The notes below the pieces were generated by a model. The model ran no database searches, was not told the origin of the DNA, and worked only from the letters and a program-made list of their open reading frames with translations. From contig NZ_BAYD01000028.1 in the NCBI RefSeq assembly GCF_000685075.1, positions 1 through 64,000 of the forward strand: a stretch of DNA of 64,000 nucleotides, in the 5' to 3' direction. This DNA comes from Paraburkholderia oxyphila NBRC 105797 (GTDB lineage Bacteria > Pseudomonadota > Gammaproteobacteria > Burkholderiales > Burkholderiaceae). Positions 24,334-33,459 of the stretch are shown here, one piece after another (within the stretch, counting starts at the first letter, position 1; each line of letters begins with the position of its first letter). The position numbers and the translations under genes are program-made.

Positions 24334-25806
24334 TCAGTCGAGCCCACCCTGGCACAAGTACTTGATACTCAAATAATCCTCGAGACCGTACTTCGACCCT
24401 TCCCGACCGTAGCCCGATTCCTTGACGCCTCCGAACGGCGCCGCTTCGCTTGCCACCGCGCCCTCATTGATACCAACGATGCCTACTTCGAGCCTGCGCG
24501 CGACGCGATCGATCCGACGCACGTCGTTCGTATAGAAGTAAGCAGCAAGTCCGAACGGCGTATCGTTCGCAAGCCGGATGACTTCGCCCTCACTATCGAA
24601 GCGGAACAGCGCAGCAACCGGACCGAACGTCTCCTCGCAGCACAACACCATCTGCTCGTTCGCATCGGCCAGAACCGTGGGCGCGTAATAGTTCGGCCCC
24701 AACTCGTTGAGCCGCTTTCCGCCAGCGAGAACCCGCGCGCCATGCGCGACCGCGTCGTCGACATGCTTCGCGATCTTCTCGATTGCGCGTTCGTTAATCA
24801 TCGGCCCTATCTGCGCCTTCGCGTCCGTGGCGGGGCCGACATGAAGCGCGCTGACGCGCGCGGCGAGCAGCGCGGCGAAGCGCTCGAACACCGCACGGTG
24901 AACGTAGATGCGATTCGGGCATACGCAGGTCTGGCCGCCGTTGCGGAATTTGGCCGCCATCAGACCGTCGACGGCCGCGTCAAGGTCGGCGTCTTCGAAC
25001 ACGATGAACGGCGCATTGCCGCCCAGCTCGAGCGACAGCTTCTTGAGCGTGCCCGCCGACGCCCTCGCGAGATGCTTGCCCACGGCGGTCGAGCCCGTGA
25101 ACGTGATCTTGCGCACGCGGTCATCGGCGAGCCAGTCCGCCACGGCGGCGATGCCTTCGTCGCGTGCGGCCGAGATCATGTTGAGCACGCCATCGGGCAG
25201 GCCTGCTTCCTGAGCGAGCGCCGCGAGGGCGAGTGCCGTGAGCGGCGTGTCCTCGGCGGGCTTGGCGACCACCGTGCAGCCGGCCGCGAGCGCCGGCGCG
25301 ATCTTGCGCGCGATCATCGCGAGCGGAAAATTCCACGGCGTGATCGCGGCCACGACGCCAATCGGCTCCTTGATCGCGCTCATGCGCTTGCCGCGTTGCG
25401 TCTGCGGAATAATGTCGCCGTGGATCTTCGTTGCCTCTTCGGCGAACCACGCGACGTACGACGCGCCATACGCGACCTCGCCGCGCGCCTCCGCGAGCGG
25501 CTTGCCTTGCTCCATCGACATGATGCGCGCGAGATCCTCCGCGTTCTCGATGATGAGCGCGTGCCAGCGGTTCAGCACTTGCGCGCGCTCACGGGGCAGC
25601 CTGTCACGCCATGCGGGCAGCGCCCGCGCCGCCGCGTCCGTCGCCGCGCGAGCGTCGGCCGCGCTGCTGTTGGCCACCTGCGCGAGCGTGGCCTGCGTCG
25701 CCGGATTCGTCACGGCGTAACGGTTGCCTTCGACGGCGTCCAGCCACTTGCCGCCGATGAAATTCTCATGTCGAAGCATTTCGCCTCGAGTCAACTCCAA
25801 GCTCAC
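24334..25806 (-). CDS. gabD: NAD(P)-dependent aldehyde dehydrogenase, succinate-semialdehyde type
   Basis: A 490-aa ALDH oxidising an aldehyde acid to the carboxylate. The Glu base is in LSLELGGNAPFIV and the nucleophile Cys in NGGQTCVCPNR. The cofactor site is in TFTGSTAVGKHL, and PWNFPLAMIARKIAPALAAGCTVVAKPAE is typical of GabD. The start is GTG 25806 with AAGGAG six bases upstream; the open frame runs further without homology. In this cluster the substrate may be succinate semialdehyde, 2,5-dioxovalerate or tartronate-type semialdehyde; the sequence alone does not tell. Confidence 0.88.
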   Translation of the reverse strand: MSLELTRGEMLRHENFIGGKWLDAVEGNRYAVTNPATQATLAQVANSSAADARAATDAAARALPAWRDRLPRERAQVLNRWHALIIENAEDLARIMSMEQGKPLAEARGEVAYGASYVAWFAEEATKIHGDIIPQTQRGKRMSAIKEPIGVVAAITPWNFPLAMIARKIAPALAAGCTVVAKPAEDTPLTALALAALAQEAGLPDGVLNMISAARDEGIAAVADWLADDRVRKITFTGSTAVGKHLARASAGTLKKLSLELGGNAPFIVFEDADLDAAVDGLMAAKFRNGGQTCVCPNRIYVHRAVFERFAALLAARVSALHVGPATDAKAQIGPMINERAIEKIAKHVDDAVAHGARVLAGGKRLNELGPNYYAPTVLADANEQMVLCCEETFGPVAALFRFDSEGEVIRLANDTPFGLAAYFYTNDVRRIDRVARRLEVGIVGINEGAVASEAAPFGGVKESGYGREGSKYGLEDYLSIKYLCQGGLD

Positions 25807-25847
25807 TGCGCTCTCCTTTCTACAAGGGATATAAATCGTCGAAATCG

Positions 25848-28820
25848 TCACGTGTCTGAAGCGACCCGCTCTTCCACCGGCAAGGCCTCGGTTTGCGCCC
25901 CGCTCGGCTGCCGGTCGAGCCATTGCGCGAAGTGAAGCGCCGTGCGGCCCGTCATGTTGCGGATCTGCGAGCGGCAGCTGAAGCCGTCGCTCACGATCAC
26001 CGCGTCGCCTTGCAAAGCATCGATCACGGGCACGAGCTCGGACTCGGCCACTTTCTTCGCGAGGTCCGCCGTCTTCTTGTAATACCCGTACGCGCCCGCC
26101 ATGCCGCAGCAACCCGTGGGCAGCACGGAGCCCCTGCTCGTCGCCTGCTTGAGCAACTGCGTTTCGGCCCTCATGCCACCGCACGCCTTCTGATGGCAAT
26201 GGCCGTGCACGTGCACGTCCTCGTCGAGTTTCGGCAGCGTGACGCCATGCTCCTGCAACAGTTCGGCGAGCGTCTTCACCGCTTTCGCGAGTGCACGCGC
26301 GCGCTCGTCGTTCGGGAACAGCGCGCGCAGCTCGTCGCGAAACACCGAGAGGCAACTCGGTTCGAGCACAACCACGGGCAGCTTCGCGGCGATCACCGGC
26401 GACATCCCAGACATGATCGTTTCGAGATTGCGCTTCGCTTCCTCGAGCAGACCCGCGTCGTACATCGGTCGTCCGCAGCAGACCTGCTTGCTCAACAGAC
26501 GCACCTCGAAGCCCTTCGATTCGAGCACGCGCACGGCGGCTTCCATCACGTCGGGCGTGAAGCCGTTGTTGAACGTGTCAATCCAGAGGAGCACCGGTGT
26601 GACTTTCGCGCGAGCAGCGGTATTTTGCGGTCGCGCGAGCAGGCGCTTCGCGAGCGCGCTATTGCGAAACGTCTTCGCGGCGATGGCCGGGAACTTCACG
26701 TCCTCGGCCAGCCCGAATTGCGCACTCACCTTGCGGAACGCGGGATTGCGCATTAGCAGGTTCGCGACGCCGCTCACATGCGTCGCCACAGGCAGCCAGT
26801 TGCCGATACGGCTGATCATCCCGTCCATCAACGGGCGGCGCTTGTGCTTGTGGTACTCGTAGAGGAAGTGGCTCTTGTACTTCGCGATGTCCACGTGCGT
26901 CGGGCAATCGCTGCTGCATCCCTTGCACGCGAGGCAATGATCGAGCGAATCCTTCACGGCTTCGTTCTGCCAGCCGTCCTCGATCACTTCGCCCTTGAGC
27001 AGTTCGAACAGCAAACGCGCGCGCCCGCGCGTCGAATACTTTTCCTCGCGCGAGGCGCGATAGCTCGGGCACATCGTGCCGCCGCTCAGCGAACGGCACT
27101 TGCCCATGCCGATACAACGCTCCGTCGCGCGCGCAAACGTGTCGGGCTTGCGGAGATCGCCGAACGTGAACGGGCTCGATACATCGACGCGCCGATACGA
27201 CGGCCCGAGGCGCAGGTGTTCATCCACCGGCATCGCTTCAACCAGCTTGCCCGGATTCATGCGCCCGCGCGGGTCCCAGATCGCCTTGAACGCGCGAAAC
27301 GCTTCCATCAGTTCCGCCGAGTACATCAGATGCAGCAGTTCGCCCTTGGCCTGACCGTCGCCGTGCGCACCTGAGAGCGAGCCTTCGTACTTCACGACGA
27401 GCTTCGCCGCGTCGAACAGAAACTCGCGCCACATACTCACGCCTTGCGCGTTGCGCAGGTCGAACGTGATGCGCGAATGAATGCAGCCATCGCCGAAGTG
27501 GCCGTACATGTTGGTCTTGTAGCCGTACGATTCGACAAGCGCCGAGAATTCGCGCAGATACGAGCCGAGATGGCGCGGCTCCACGGCGGCGTCTTCCCAG
27601 CCAACCACGGGATCGGGCTTCGACATGTCGTCGCCGATCGAAGTCGCCGAAGCCCCCGTCTCGCGCACCGACCACAGACGCTTCATGAGCGCTGCGTCAT
27701 CGACCAGGCGAGCGGACGGATTGCCCGGCAGCGAAGTTGCAAGCGCCGCCGCTCGCTGCGCGAGTTCGGTCGCAACCAGCTTGTCGGTTGCGCCGAATTC
27801 GACCATCAGCCACGCATCGCCTTCGGGCAGCTCAGCGATGTCGGCCAGCGCGAGACCGCGCTCGCGCAAGCCGCCGACGATGCCCGTGTCGAGCCCTTCC
27901 ATCGCAATGGGCGAAAGCGGCAACAGTTGTGGCACGCAATCGGCGGCATCGAAGATGGTCGGGAAACCGAACACCACAAGCAAACGATGCACGGGATTCG
28001 TCACGAGCATTGTCTTCGCGCGCAGTACGGAAACGCAGGTGCCTTCTGATCCCACGAGCGCGCGCGCGATGTTAAAGCCGTTCTCGGGCAAGAGCTGATC
28101 GAGGCTATAGCCCGACACGTGACGCTTGAGCCTGGGGAAACCCTCGCGTATCGCGTCGCCGTATTTTTCCACGAGGCCAAGCAGGCCCGAGACGATTTCC
28201 GCGCGGCGACCGCCCGCCGCCAGATGTTCCTTGAGCGCGGTTTCGTCGGTCGGGCCGACCCAGAACCGCTCGCCGTCGTAAGTGAGCACTTCGAGCGCTT
28301 CGATGTTCTCCGCGGTCTTGCCCGCCATCACCGAGTGCGCGCCGCACGAGTTGTTGCCGATCATGCCGCCGAGCGTGCATCGGCTGTGCGTGGCCGGATC
28401 GGGGCCGAACGTGAGAGCCTTGAGCGCGGCCGCGTCCTTGAGCTGGTCGCAGATCACGCCGGGCTGCACCGTCGCGACGCGGCCCGCCACGTCGATCTCC
28501 TCGATCGCCGTGAGATACTTCGACGCGTCGATGATCACGGCCGCGTTGACCGACTGCCCGCACATCGACGTGCCCGCGCCACGCGTGAGCACCGGCACGT
28601 CGGCTTCGCAGCAGGCGCGCATCGTTTCGATCACGTCGTCAATATTGCGCGGCACGACGATGCCGATCGGCACCTGCCGGTAGTTCGATGCTTCCGACGC
28701 ATACGCTGCGCGCGTGCCAGAATCGAAACGGACCTCCGCCTGCGTATTGCGGGCGAGCCGCCGCTGGAGGGCGAGCAAGGCGTTGATATCGTGGCGGGGC
28801 AAATCTTTTGCAGAATTCAT
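25848..28820 (-). CDS. FAD-linked oxidase/Fe-S D-2-hydroxyacid dehydrogenase, YdiJ-like
   Basis: A 990-aa fusion. The N-terminal half is a VAO-type FAD domain: PVLTRGAGTSMCGQSVN binds the pyrophosphate, followed by TLGGMIGNNSCG. Next is a ferredoxin-like 4Fe-4S module (CIGMGKCRS, then CLACKGCSSDCPTHVD). The C-terminus has CCG-type motifs (CCGRP, and GCCGMAG near the end). Such enzymes oxidise D-lactate, D-2-hydroxyglutarate or related 2-hydroxyacids and feed electrons to the chain. It lies 41 bp before the dehydrogenase gene, in the same operon. Confidence 0.9.
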   Translation of the reverse strand: MNSAKDLPRHDINALLALQRRLARNTQAEVRFDSGTRAAYASEASNYRQVPIGIVVPRNIDDVIETMRACCEADVPVLTRGAGTSMCGQSVNAAVIIDASKYLTAIEEIDVAGRVATVQPGVICDQLKDAAALKALTFGPDPATHSRCTLGGMIGNNSCGAHSVMAGKTAENIEALEVLTYDGERFWVGPTDETALKEHLAAGGRRAEIVSGLLGLVEKYGDAIREGFPRLKRHVSGYSLDQLLPENGFNIARALVGSEGTCVSVLRAKTMLVTNPVHRLLVVFGFPTIFDAADCVPQLLPLSPIAMEGLDTGIVGGLRERGLALADIAELPEGDAWLMVEFGATDKLVATELAQRAAALATSLPGNPSARLVDDAALMKRLWSVRETGASATSIGDDMSKPDPVVGWEDAAVEPRHLGSYLREFSALVESYGYKTNMYGHFGDGCIHSRITFDLRNAQGVSMWREFLFDAAKLVVKYEGSLSGAHGDGQAKGELLHLMYSAELMEAFRAFKAIWDPRGRMNPGKLVEAMPVDEHLRLGPSYRRVDVSSPFTFGDLRKPDTFARATERCIGMGKCRSLSGGTMCPSYRASREEKYSTRGRARLLFELLKGEVIEDGWQNEAVKDSLDHCLACKGCSSDCPTHVDIAKYKSHFLYEYHKHKRRPLMDGMISRIGNWLPVATHVSGVANLLMRNPAFRKVSAQFGLAEDVKFPAIAAKTFRNSALAKRLLARPQNTAARAKVTPVLLWIDTFNNGFTPDVMEAAVRVLESKGFEVRLLSKQVCCGRPMYDAGLLEEAKRNLETIMSGMSPVIAAKLPVVVLEPSCLSVFRDELRALFPNDERARALAKAVKTLAELLQEHGVTLPKLDEDVHVHGHCHQKACGGMRAETQLLKQATSRGSVLPTGCCGMAGAYGYYKKTADLAKKVAESELVPVIDALQGDAVIVSDGFSCRSQIRNMTGRTALHFAQWLDRQPSGAQTEALPVEERVASDT

Positions 28821-28870
28821 GACATCACTGGCGTGGGGCGCTTTTTACAAAGATGGCTACAACCGGTACG

Positions 28871-29929
28871 CTAAACCGTGGCAACGGGCGCGACCGGCGA
28901 GCCGACCGCGCGTGGCAGCCTCAGCGGCGGCGCGGTCAACAGAAAGCGGTTGCGGCCGTGCGCGTGCAGCCAGTTGGCGAGTTCGCTCAAATGCCAGAGC
29001 TCGCCGAGGTGCACACCAAGGCGGAAAAGGCACAAATCGTGCAGCGGATGCGAGGGATAGTGCTCGTCATCGCACGGCGAGGCCGGGAGCATTTCGACGG
29101 CCACGTTATCGGAGATCAGCGCGGCCACGTTCGAATCGACGATCCAGCGGCGCAGCGCTTCGTCGCGGCCATCGAGACCCGCGAAACCATCTTCGAGCGC
29201 CTTTGCGTCCTGCGTGCGGTAGACATCGAGCAAGGCCTCGTCCATGCCGGTGCGCAGGCAGAGCATGTCGCCCGCTTCGACGCTGACGTTCTGCGCCTGC
29301 ATTGCCACCATCAGCTCGCGATAGCCCACTCGCAACGGCCCAGCGCCGAACTGGCGCTTGATGTCGACCATCACGGCGCGCCCTTGCACGCAGCTCGCCG
29401 CCATGTTGTCGATGCCGAGGCGATACGCGCCCGGCGCACGATCGATCGCGGGTAATGCCGCCTCACGGTAATCGAGCGGCCCGATGATGTCCTCGCCCGC
29501 GCGAAAGCCGTTGTAGAAGCACATTTCCGGCTTGCCGTCGCCGTCGGCGTCGAACCATTGGCCCATGTGCGCGAGGCTGTCCCACTGCGTCGAATACTGC
29601 AACGCGAGCGTGACCGTGTCGTCGCAGATCACGTCGGTGAGGCTCGCATTGTCGCGCGAGAGCGGGTAGGTCATGTTGGGCATCTCGCCACGCATCGTCG
29701 GTTCGACGCGCGGCGGCGGACGGCGCGGATTCAGCACGCGGTTGCCGGGACAGTCGAGCGGCAGGCTCAGACAAAACGTGCGCCCTTCGCGCACTTCACG
29801 CAGGCCTTCCAGCACCTTCGCGGGCGTAATCAGGTTCAGGCGCCCAAGCTGATCGTCGGCGCCCCAGTCGCCCCACGTGGAAGCGTCGGGGCGCCGGGTC
29901 CAGCGGCGTGCGGTGGTGTTCATCGACAT
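28871..29929 (-). CDS. Cyclase-family metal hydrolase (kynurenine-formamidase-like)
   Basis: A 352-aa protein of the PF04199 cyclase fold. TQWDSLAHMGQW holds the family's metal-binding HxxxD-like motif (the usual form is xxHxGTHxD). The N-terminus TWGDWGADDQLGRLNLITPAKV is characteristic. It may hydrolyse a lactone or an amide in sugar-acid breakdown; this is inference from context. ATG 29923 is an alternative start. Confidence 0.8.
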   Translation of the reverse strand: MSMNTTARRWTRRPDASTWGDWGADDQLGRLNLITPAKVLEGLREVREGRTFCLSLPLDCPGNRVLNPRRPPPRVEPTMRGEMPNMTYPLSRDNASLTDVICDDTVTLALQYSTQWDSLAHMGQWFDADGDGKPEMCFYNGFRAGEDIIGPLDYREAALPAIDRAPGAYRLGIDNMAASCVQGRAVMVDIKRQFGAGPLRVGYRELMVAMQAQNVSVEAGDMLCLRTGMDEALLDVYRTQDAKALEDGFAGLDGRDEALRRWIVDSNVAALISDNVAVEMLPASPCDDEHYPSHPLHDLCLFRLGVHLGELWHLSELANWLHAHGRNRFLLTAPPLRLPRAVGSPVAPVATV

Positions 29930-29976
29930 GTCCCGGTGTATGTTTATTTGCTTGTTTGCCTGTTTGCTACGCGCGT

Positions 29977-31278
29977 TTAACGCGTTGCATTGCCCGTCGC
30001 CAGCATCGGCGCTTCGGCTTCGCTACGCACGGCATGGTCCTGGTTGTCGCCTTCGTTCGCTTCACCGCGCGGCATCCAGCGCGACGTATCGAACACGCTG
30101 AACGCGATCAGCAGCAGCGCGCCGCCCGCGATGAACGAGGCCATGCCGAACTTCAGACCGAGCGACGGCGTCACCAGCGCGATCGCATATGGCGCGACCA
30201 CGCTCACCGAGGTCATCGCATAGCTGATGCCGATGCCCGTCGCGCGTCCTTCCACGGGGAAGCGTCGCGATTGATAGAGCGGCATGATGCCGAACAGACC
30301 GTTGGCGAACATGCCCATGCAGAACGCGCCGACGCCGAGCAGGAAGTGACTTTGCACCATCGTGTAGAGCACCGTCGACGGTATCACCACGCCGAGGAAC
30401 ATGCAGATCGTGCGACGCTCGCCGAAACGCGCGGCCGAGTAACCCGACAACGGCTTGCCGATCACCGAGCCCACCGAATACGCGAGCACGAACGGGAAAA
30501 TCTGGCTCGAATCGAGATGCTGCGTCGTGAGCAGGAAGGTCGGATACAGCACCTGCACGGCCCACAGCATGAAGTTGATCGCGGCCGAAAAGAGCCACGC
30601 CTGCAACACGGCCGGATTGAAGATGAACACTTCGCGCGCGCTGCGGCGCACCCCGGCTTGCTGCTCGCGCTCCCAGTCGGGCGACTCGCCCACGTTGCGG
30701 CGCATGAAGAGCGTGAGCAGCGCCGGCAGCACGCCGAGGAAGAACATCCAGCGCCAGCCCGTGACGGGAAACAGAAAGTGGAACGCGAGCGCGGCGAGCA
30801 GATAGCCGAACTCGTAGCCGGCGACCATGATGCCCGAGGCGAGCGGACGAATCTTCGCAGGCACCGTCTCCATCAGCAGCGCGACTGACGCGGTCCATTC
30901 GCCGCCGAAGCCGATGCCGAACAGCACGCGCATCGCCATGAACGACGCGTAGCTCCAGGCGAGGCCGCTCAACCCGGCCGCACACGAGAACCACAACACC
31001 GCGGCCATGAACACGACCTTGCGGCCGAAGCGGTCGGCGGCGAAACCCCAGCCAATCGTGCCCGCGACCTTTGCGAAGCCGGTTGCGGTCACGACGAACG
31101 CCATCGCGGGCAAGCCCACGTTGAACACCTTGCCCAGATGCGGAATCAGGAACAGCAGAATGGTGAAGTCGAATGCGTCGAGCGCCCATCCGGCCGTCGC
31201 GGCGAAGATGATGCGCCAGTTTTCGCGCAGCGCCTGAATGTGCGCGCTCGCCGGGCTTTTCACTGCGAAGTCGTTCAT
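29977..31278 (-). CDS. MFS transporter, aromatic-/sialic-acid:H+ symporter type
   Basis: A 433-aa 12-helix transporter. The first helix has GWALDAFDFTILLF, with the DxxD motif of the acid-proton symporter group, and loop 2-3 carries AADRFGRKVV. A second loop motif, RRFPVEGRATGIG, is present. It is the only transporter in the cluster that is not of the ACS type, so the operon may import more than one acid. It lies between the aldolase and cyclase genes. Confidence 0.88.
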   Translation of the reverse strand: MNDFAVKSPASAHIQALRENWRIIFAATAGWALDAFDFTILLFLIPHLGKVFNVGLPAMAFVVTATGFAKVAGTIGWGFAADRFGRKVVFMAAVLWFSCAAGLSGLAWSYASFMAMRVLFGIGFGGEWTASVALLMETVPAKIRPLASGIMVAGYEFGYLLAALAFHFLFPVTGWRWMFFLGVLPALLTLFMRRNVGESPDWEREQQAGVRRSAREVFIFNPAVLQAWLFSAAINFMLWAVQVLYPTFLLTTQHLDSSQIFPFVLAYSVGSVIGKPLSGYSAARFGERRTICMFLGVVIPSTVLYTMVQSHFLLGVGAFCMGMFANGLFGIMPLYQSRRFPVEGRATGIGISYAMTSVSVVAPYAIALVTPSLGLKFGMASFIAGGALLLIAFSVFDTSRWMPRGEANEGDNQDHAVRSEAEAPMLATGNATR

Positions 31279-31313
31279 GTCGCGTCTCCTCCTTGCTCGT
31301 TATGCGCGGTCTT

Positions 31314-32105
31314 TCAGTCCGCCATGCGCACGTCCGCGAAATCGCGCGCGAGCTTGCGCGCCGCGTTCGCGAACATCAGGATGTCCACGCCCGTCGCGAC
31401 GAACGTGCAGCCGAGTTCCAGGTAGTGACGCGCGAGCGCCGGGTCGGACGTGAGCGTGCCCGCCGCCTTGCCCGACGCGACGATCGTGCGGATCGCGCCA
31501 TCGATCGCCTGCTGCACTTCGGGATGCGTGGCCTTGCCTCGATAGCCCATTGAAGCCGCAAGATCGGCCGGACCGATGAACACGCCGTCGATGCCCTCCA
31601 CCGCGCAGATCGCTTCGAGATTGCTCAACGCTGTCGTTGTTTCGGCCTGGACGAGCAGGCAGACTTCCTCATCCGAAACATCGAGATAGTCAGAGCGCAG
31701 GCTCCAGCGCGACGCACGGCCCACGGCGCTGCCCACGCCGCGCATGCCGTGCGGCGGATACCGCACCGCCGCGACGAGCGCGAGCGCTTCGTCGGCGCTA
31801 TCGACCATCGGCACGAGCAGATTGCGCGCGCCGATATCAAGCAAACGCTTGAGCAGCGCCGGATCGCCGTTCACCGGACGCACCACGGGCTCGCCCGCAT
31901 ACGGCGCCACGGCCTGCAATTGCGCGAGGATCGTGCGCAGGTCGTTGGGCGCGTGCTCACTGTCTATAAGCAGCCAGTCGAAGCCGGCCGTCGCGCTCAC
32001 TTCGGCGAGGTACGGGTCGGCCATCGAAAGCCAGAAGCCGACCTGCTTCCTGCGTGCGGCGAGTGCCGACTTGAACGGATTAAGCGCTGAAATCTGCTTG
32101 TTCAT
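31314..32105 (-). CDS. HpcH/HpaI-family 2-keto-3-deoxy acid aldolase
   Basis: A 263-aa class II aldolase that splits a 4-hydroxy-2-oxo acid to pyruvate and an aldehyde. The motifs GFDWLLIDSEHAPND (catalytic His), RLLDIGARNLLVPMVD, QAETTTALSN and VDGVFIGPADLAASMGY (metal ligands) are conserved. It is closest in layout to HpaI and the glucarate aldolase GarL. The start ATG 32105 overlaps the 3' end of the transporter gene by 26 bp, suggesting translational coupling. Confidence 0.9.
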   Translation of the reverse strand: MNKQISALNPFKSALAARRKQVGFWLSMADPYLAEVSATAGFDWLLIDSEHAPNDLRTILAQLQAVAPYAGEPVVRPVNGDPALLKRLLDIGARNLLVPMVDSADEALALVAAVRYPPHGMRGVGSAVGRASRWSLRSDYLDVSDEEVCLLVQAETTTALSNLEAICAVEGIDGVFIGPADLAASMGYRGKATHPEVQQAIDGAIRTIVASGKAAGTLTSDPALARHYLELGCTFVATGVDILMFANAARKLARDFADVRMAD

Positions 32106-33414
32106 GAATGTGTGTCTCCTGTGAAGGGTCGCCGAATTGAATGGGTTCCACCTTCCCGAGGAGGAACAGATAGTTGACGATCGCAATGCCGATCAGCGCC
32201 GACGAAAACAGCAGCGCGGGCACGAACGAACCGGTCGCCCCGACGATGGCGCCCGTGATGATCGGGCCGACCACGCCGCCGAGATTCGACACCGAGTTTT
32301 GCAGGCCCGCGACCATCGAAACGGCATTGGGCGGCGCAACGTCGCCGGGCAGCGCCCAGACCTGCGAAGCCGCGACCGTGGTGCCCGACTTCGCGATGCA
32401 AAGCAGCAGCACCGCCACGAGCGCCGAATGCGCGAACGCCGCGAAGCCGATGCTCGACGCCATCACGAGCCCGATCACCAGAAAGAGCTTGCGCGTGGCG
32501 GTAAGCGAGAGCTTGCCGCTCGCGAACACGCGATCCGAGGCCCAGCCCGCGAGAATCTCGACGACGATCGACGCGAGCAGCGGCAGCGAAGCCATCCAGC
32601 CCATTTGCAGCACGCTCATGCCGCGCTCCTTCATCAGATAGGTGGGCAGCCACGTGATGAAGAAGTACGAGTTGTAGTTGATCATGAAAAAGCCGATGCA
32701 CATCGCCCATACAGTGCGATGCGCAAAGAGCTTGCGCCATTGCGTACCCGCTGGGCGCTGCGTCGTTTGAGTGGCTTGATCGCTTTCGATATGCGCGAGC
32801 TCCGCCGCACTCACACGCCGATGCCTGGCAGGCGAATCGGTGAAGCTCAATTGCCACACGACAAACCACGCGACGCCCAGCAGGCCCGTGAGCGCGAAGG
32901 TCATCTTCCAGTCGAACGCGGCCAGCATCCATGCGATCAGCGGCAAGGCGATCGCGCCGCCCAGCTTCGAGCCGCTGTCGAAAATGCCGGCGACCGTCGC
33001 GCGTTCGTTGCGCGGAAACCAGCGTGTGGCGATACCGGCGTTGCTCGGGTACGCGCCCGCCTCGCCCACGCCCAGCGCCACGCGCAAGCCGACGAGCGAG
33101 CGAAAGCCGCTCGCGAGGCCCGTCATCGCGGTCGCGGCCGACCACCAGAGCACCGCGAAACCCAGCACTTTCTTCTGGCCGAAGCGATCGGCGAGCCAAC
33201 CGGCCGGCAATTGCAGCAGCGCGTACGACCAGAAGAACGCCGACATGACGATGCCCATCTGTATCGCGTCGAGGTGAAACTCCGACTGAATTTTCGGAGC
33301 CGCCGCCGAGAGCACCGTTCGATCGATATAGTTGATCGCGATCGCGGCCCACATGAGGCCCGCCACCCACCAGCGCACCTTCGAGCGGCCTGGCCGCTGA
33401 GCAGATCGCAACAT
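32080..33414 (-). CDS. MFS anion:cation symporter, sugar-acid (GudP/ExuT) type
   Basis: A 444-aa transporter with 12 predicted helices. It begins LRSAQRPGRSKVRWWVAGLMWAAIAINYIDRTVLS and has FFWSYALLQLPAGWLADRFGQKKVLG in loop 2-3. ATG 33414 follows AAGGAG by seven bases. It overlaps the aldolase gene. It is a near-duplicate of the transporter at 37666; both should import an aldarate or hexonate, as the dehydratase context suggests. Confidence 0.9.
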   Translation of the reverse strand: MLRSAQRPGRSKVRWWVAGLMWAAIAINYIDRTVLSAAAPKIQSEFHLDAIQMGIVMSAFFWSYALLQLPAGWLADRFGQKKVLGFAVLWWSAATAMTGLASGFRSLVGLRVALGVGEAGAYPSNAGIATRWFPRNERATVAGIFDSGSKLGGAIALPLIAWMLAAFDWKMTFALTGLLGVAWFVVWQLSFTDSPARHRRVSAAELAHIESDQATQTTQRPAGTQWRKLFAHRTVWAMCIGFFMINYNSYFFITWLPTYLMKERGMSVLQMGWMASLPLLASIVVEILAGWASDRVFASGKLSLTATRKLFLVIGLVMASSIGFAAFAHSALVAVLLLCIAKSGTTVAASQVWALPGDVAPPNAVSMVAGLQNSVSNLGGVVGPIITGAIVGATGSFVPALLFSSALIGIAIVNYLFLLGKVEPIQFGDPSQETHIHEQADFSA

Positions 33415-33459
33415 CTGCCGTCTCCTTATCTGTTCTATTGATGTCGATGCCACGCGCGT

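Noticed and set aside
24742..25935. A 397-codon plus-strand frame opposite the aldehyde dehydrogenase
   Set aside because: Arg/His-rich shadow of a clearly conserved gene on the other strand.
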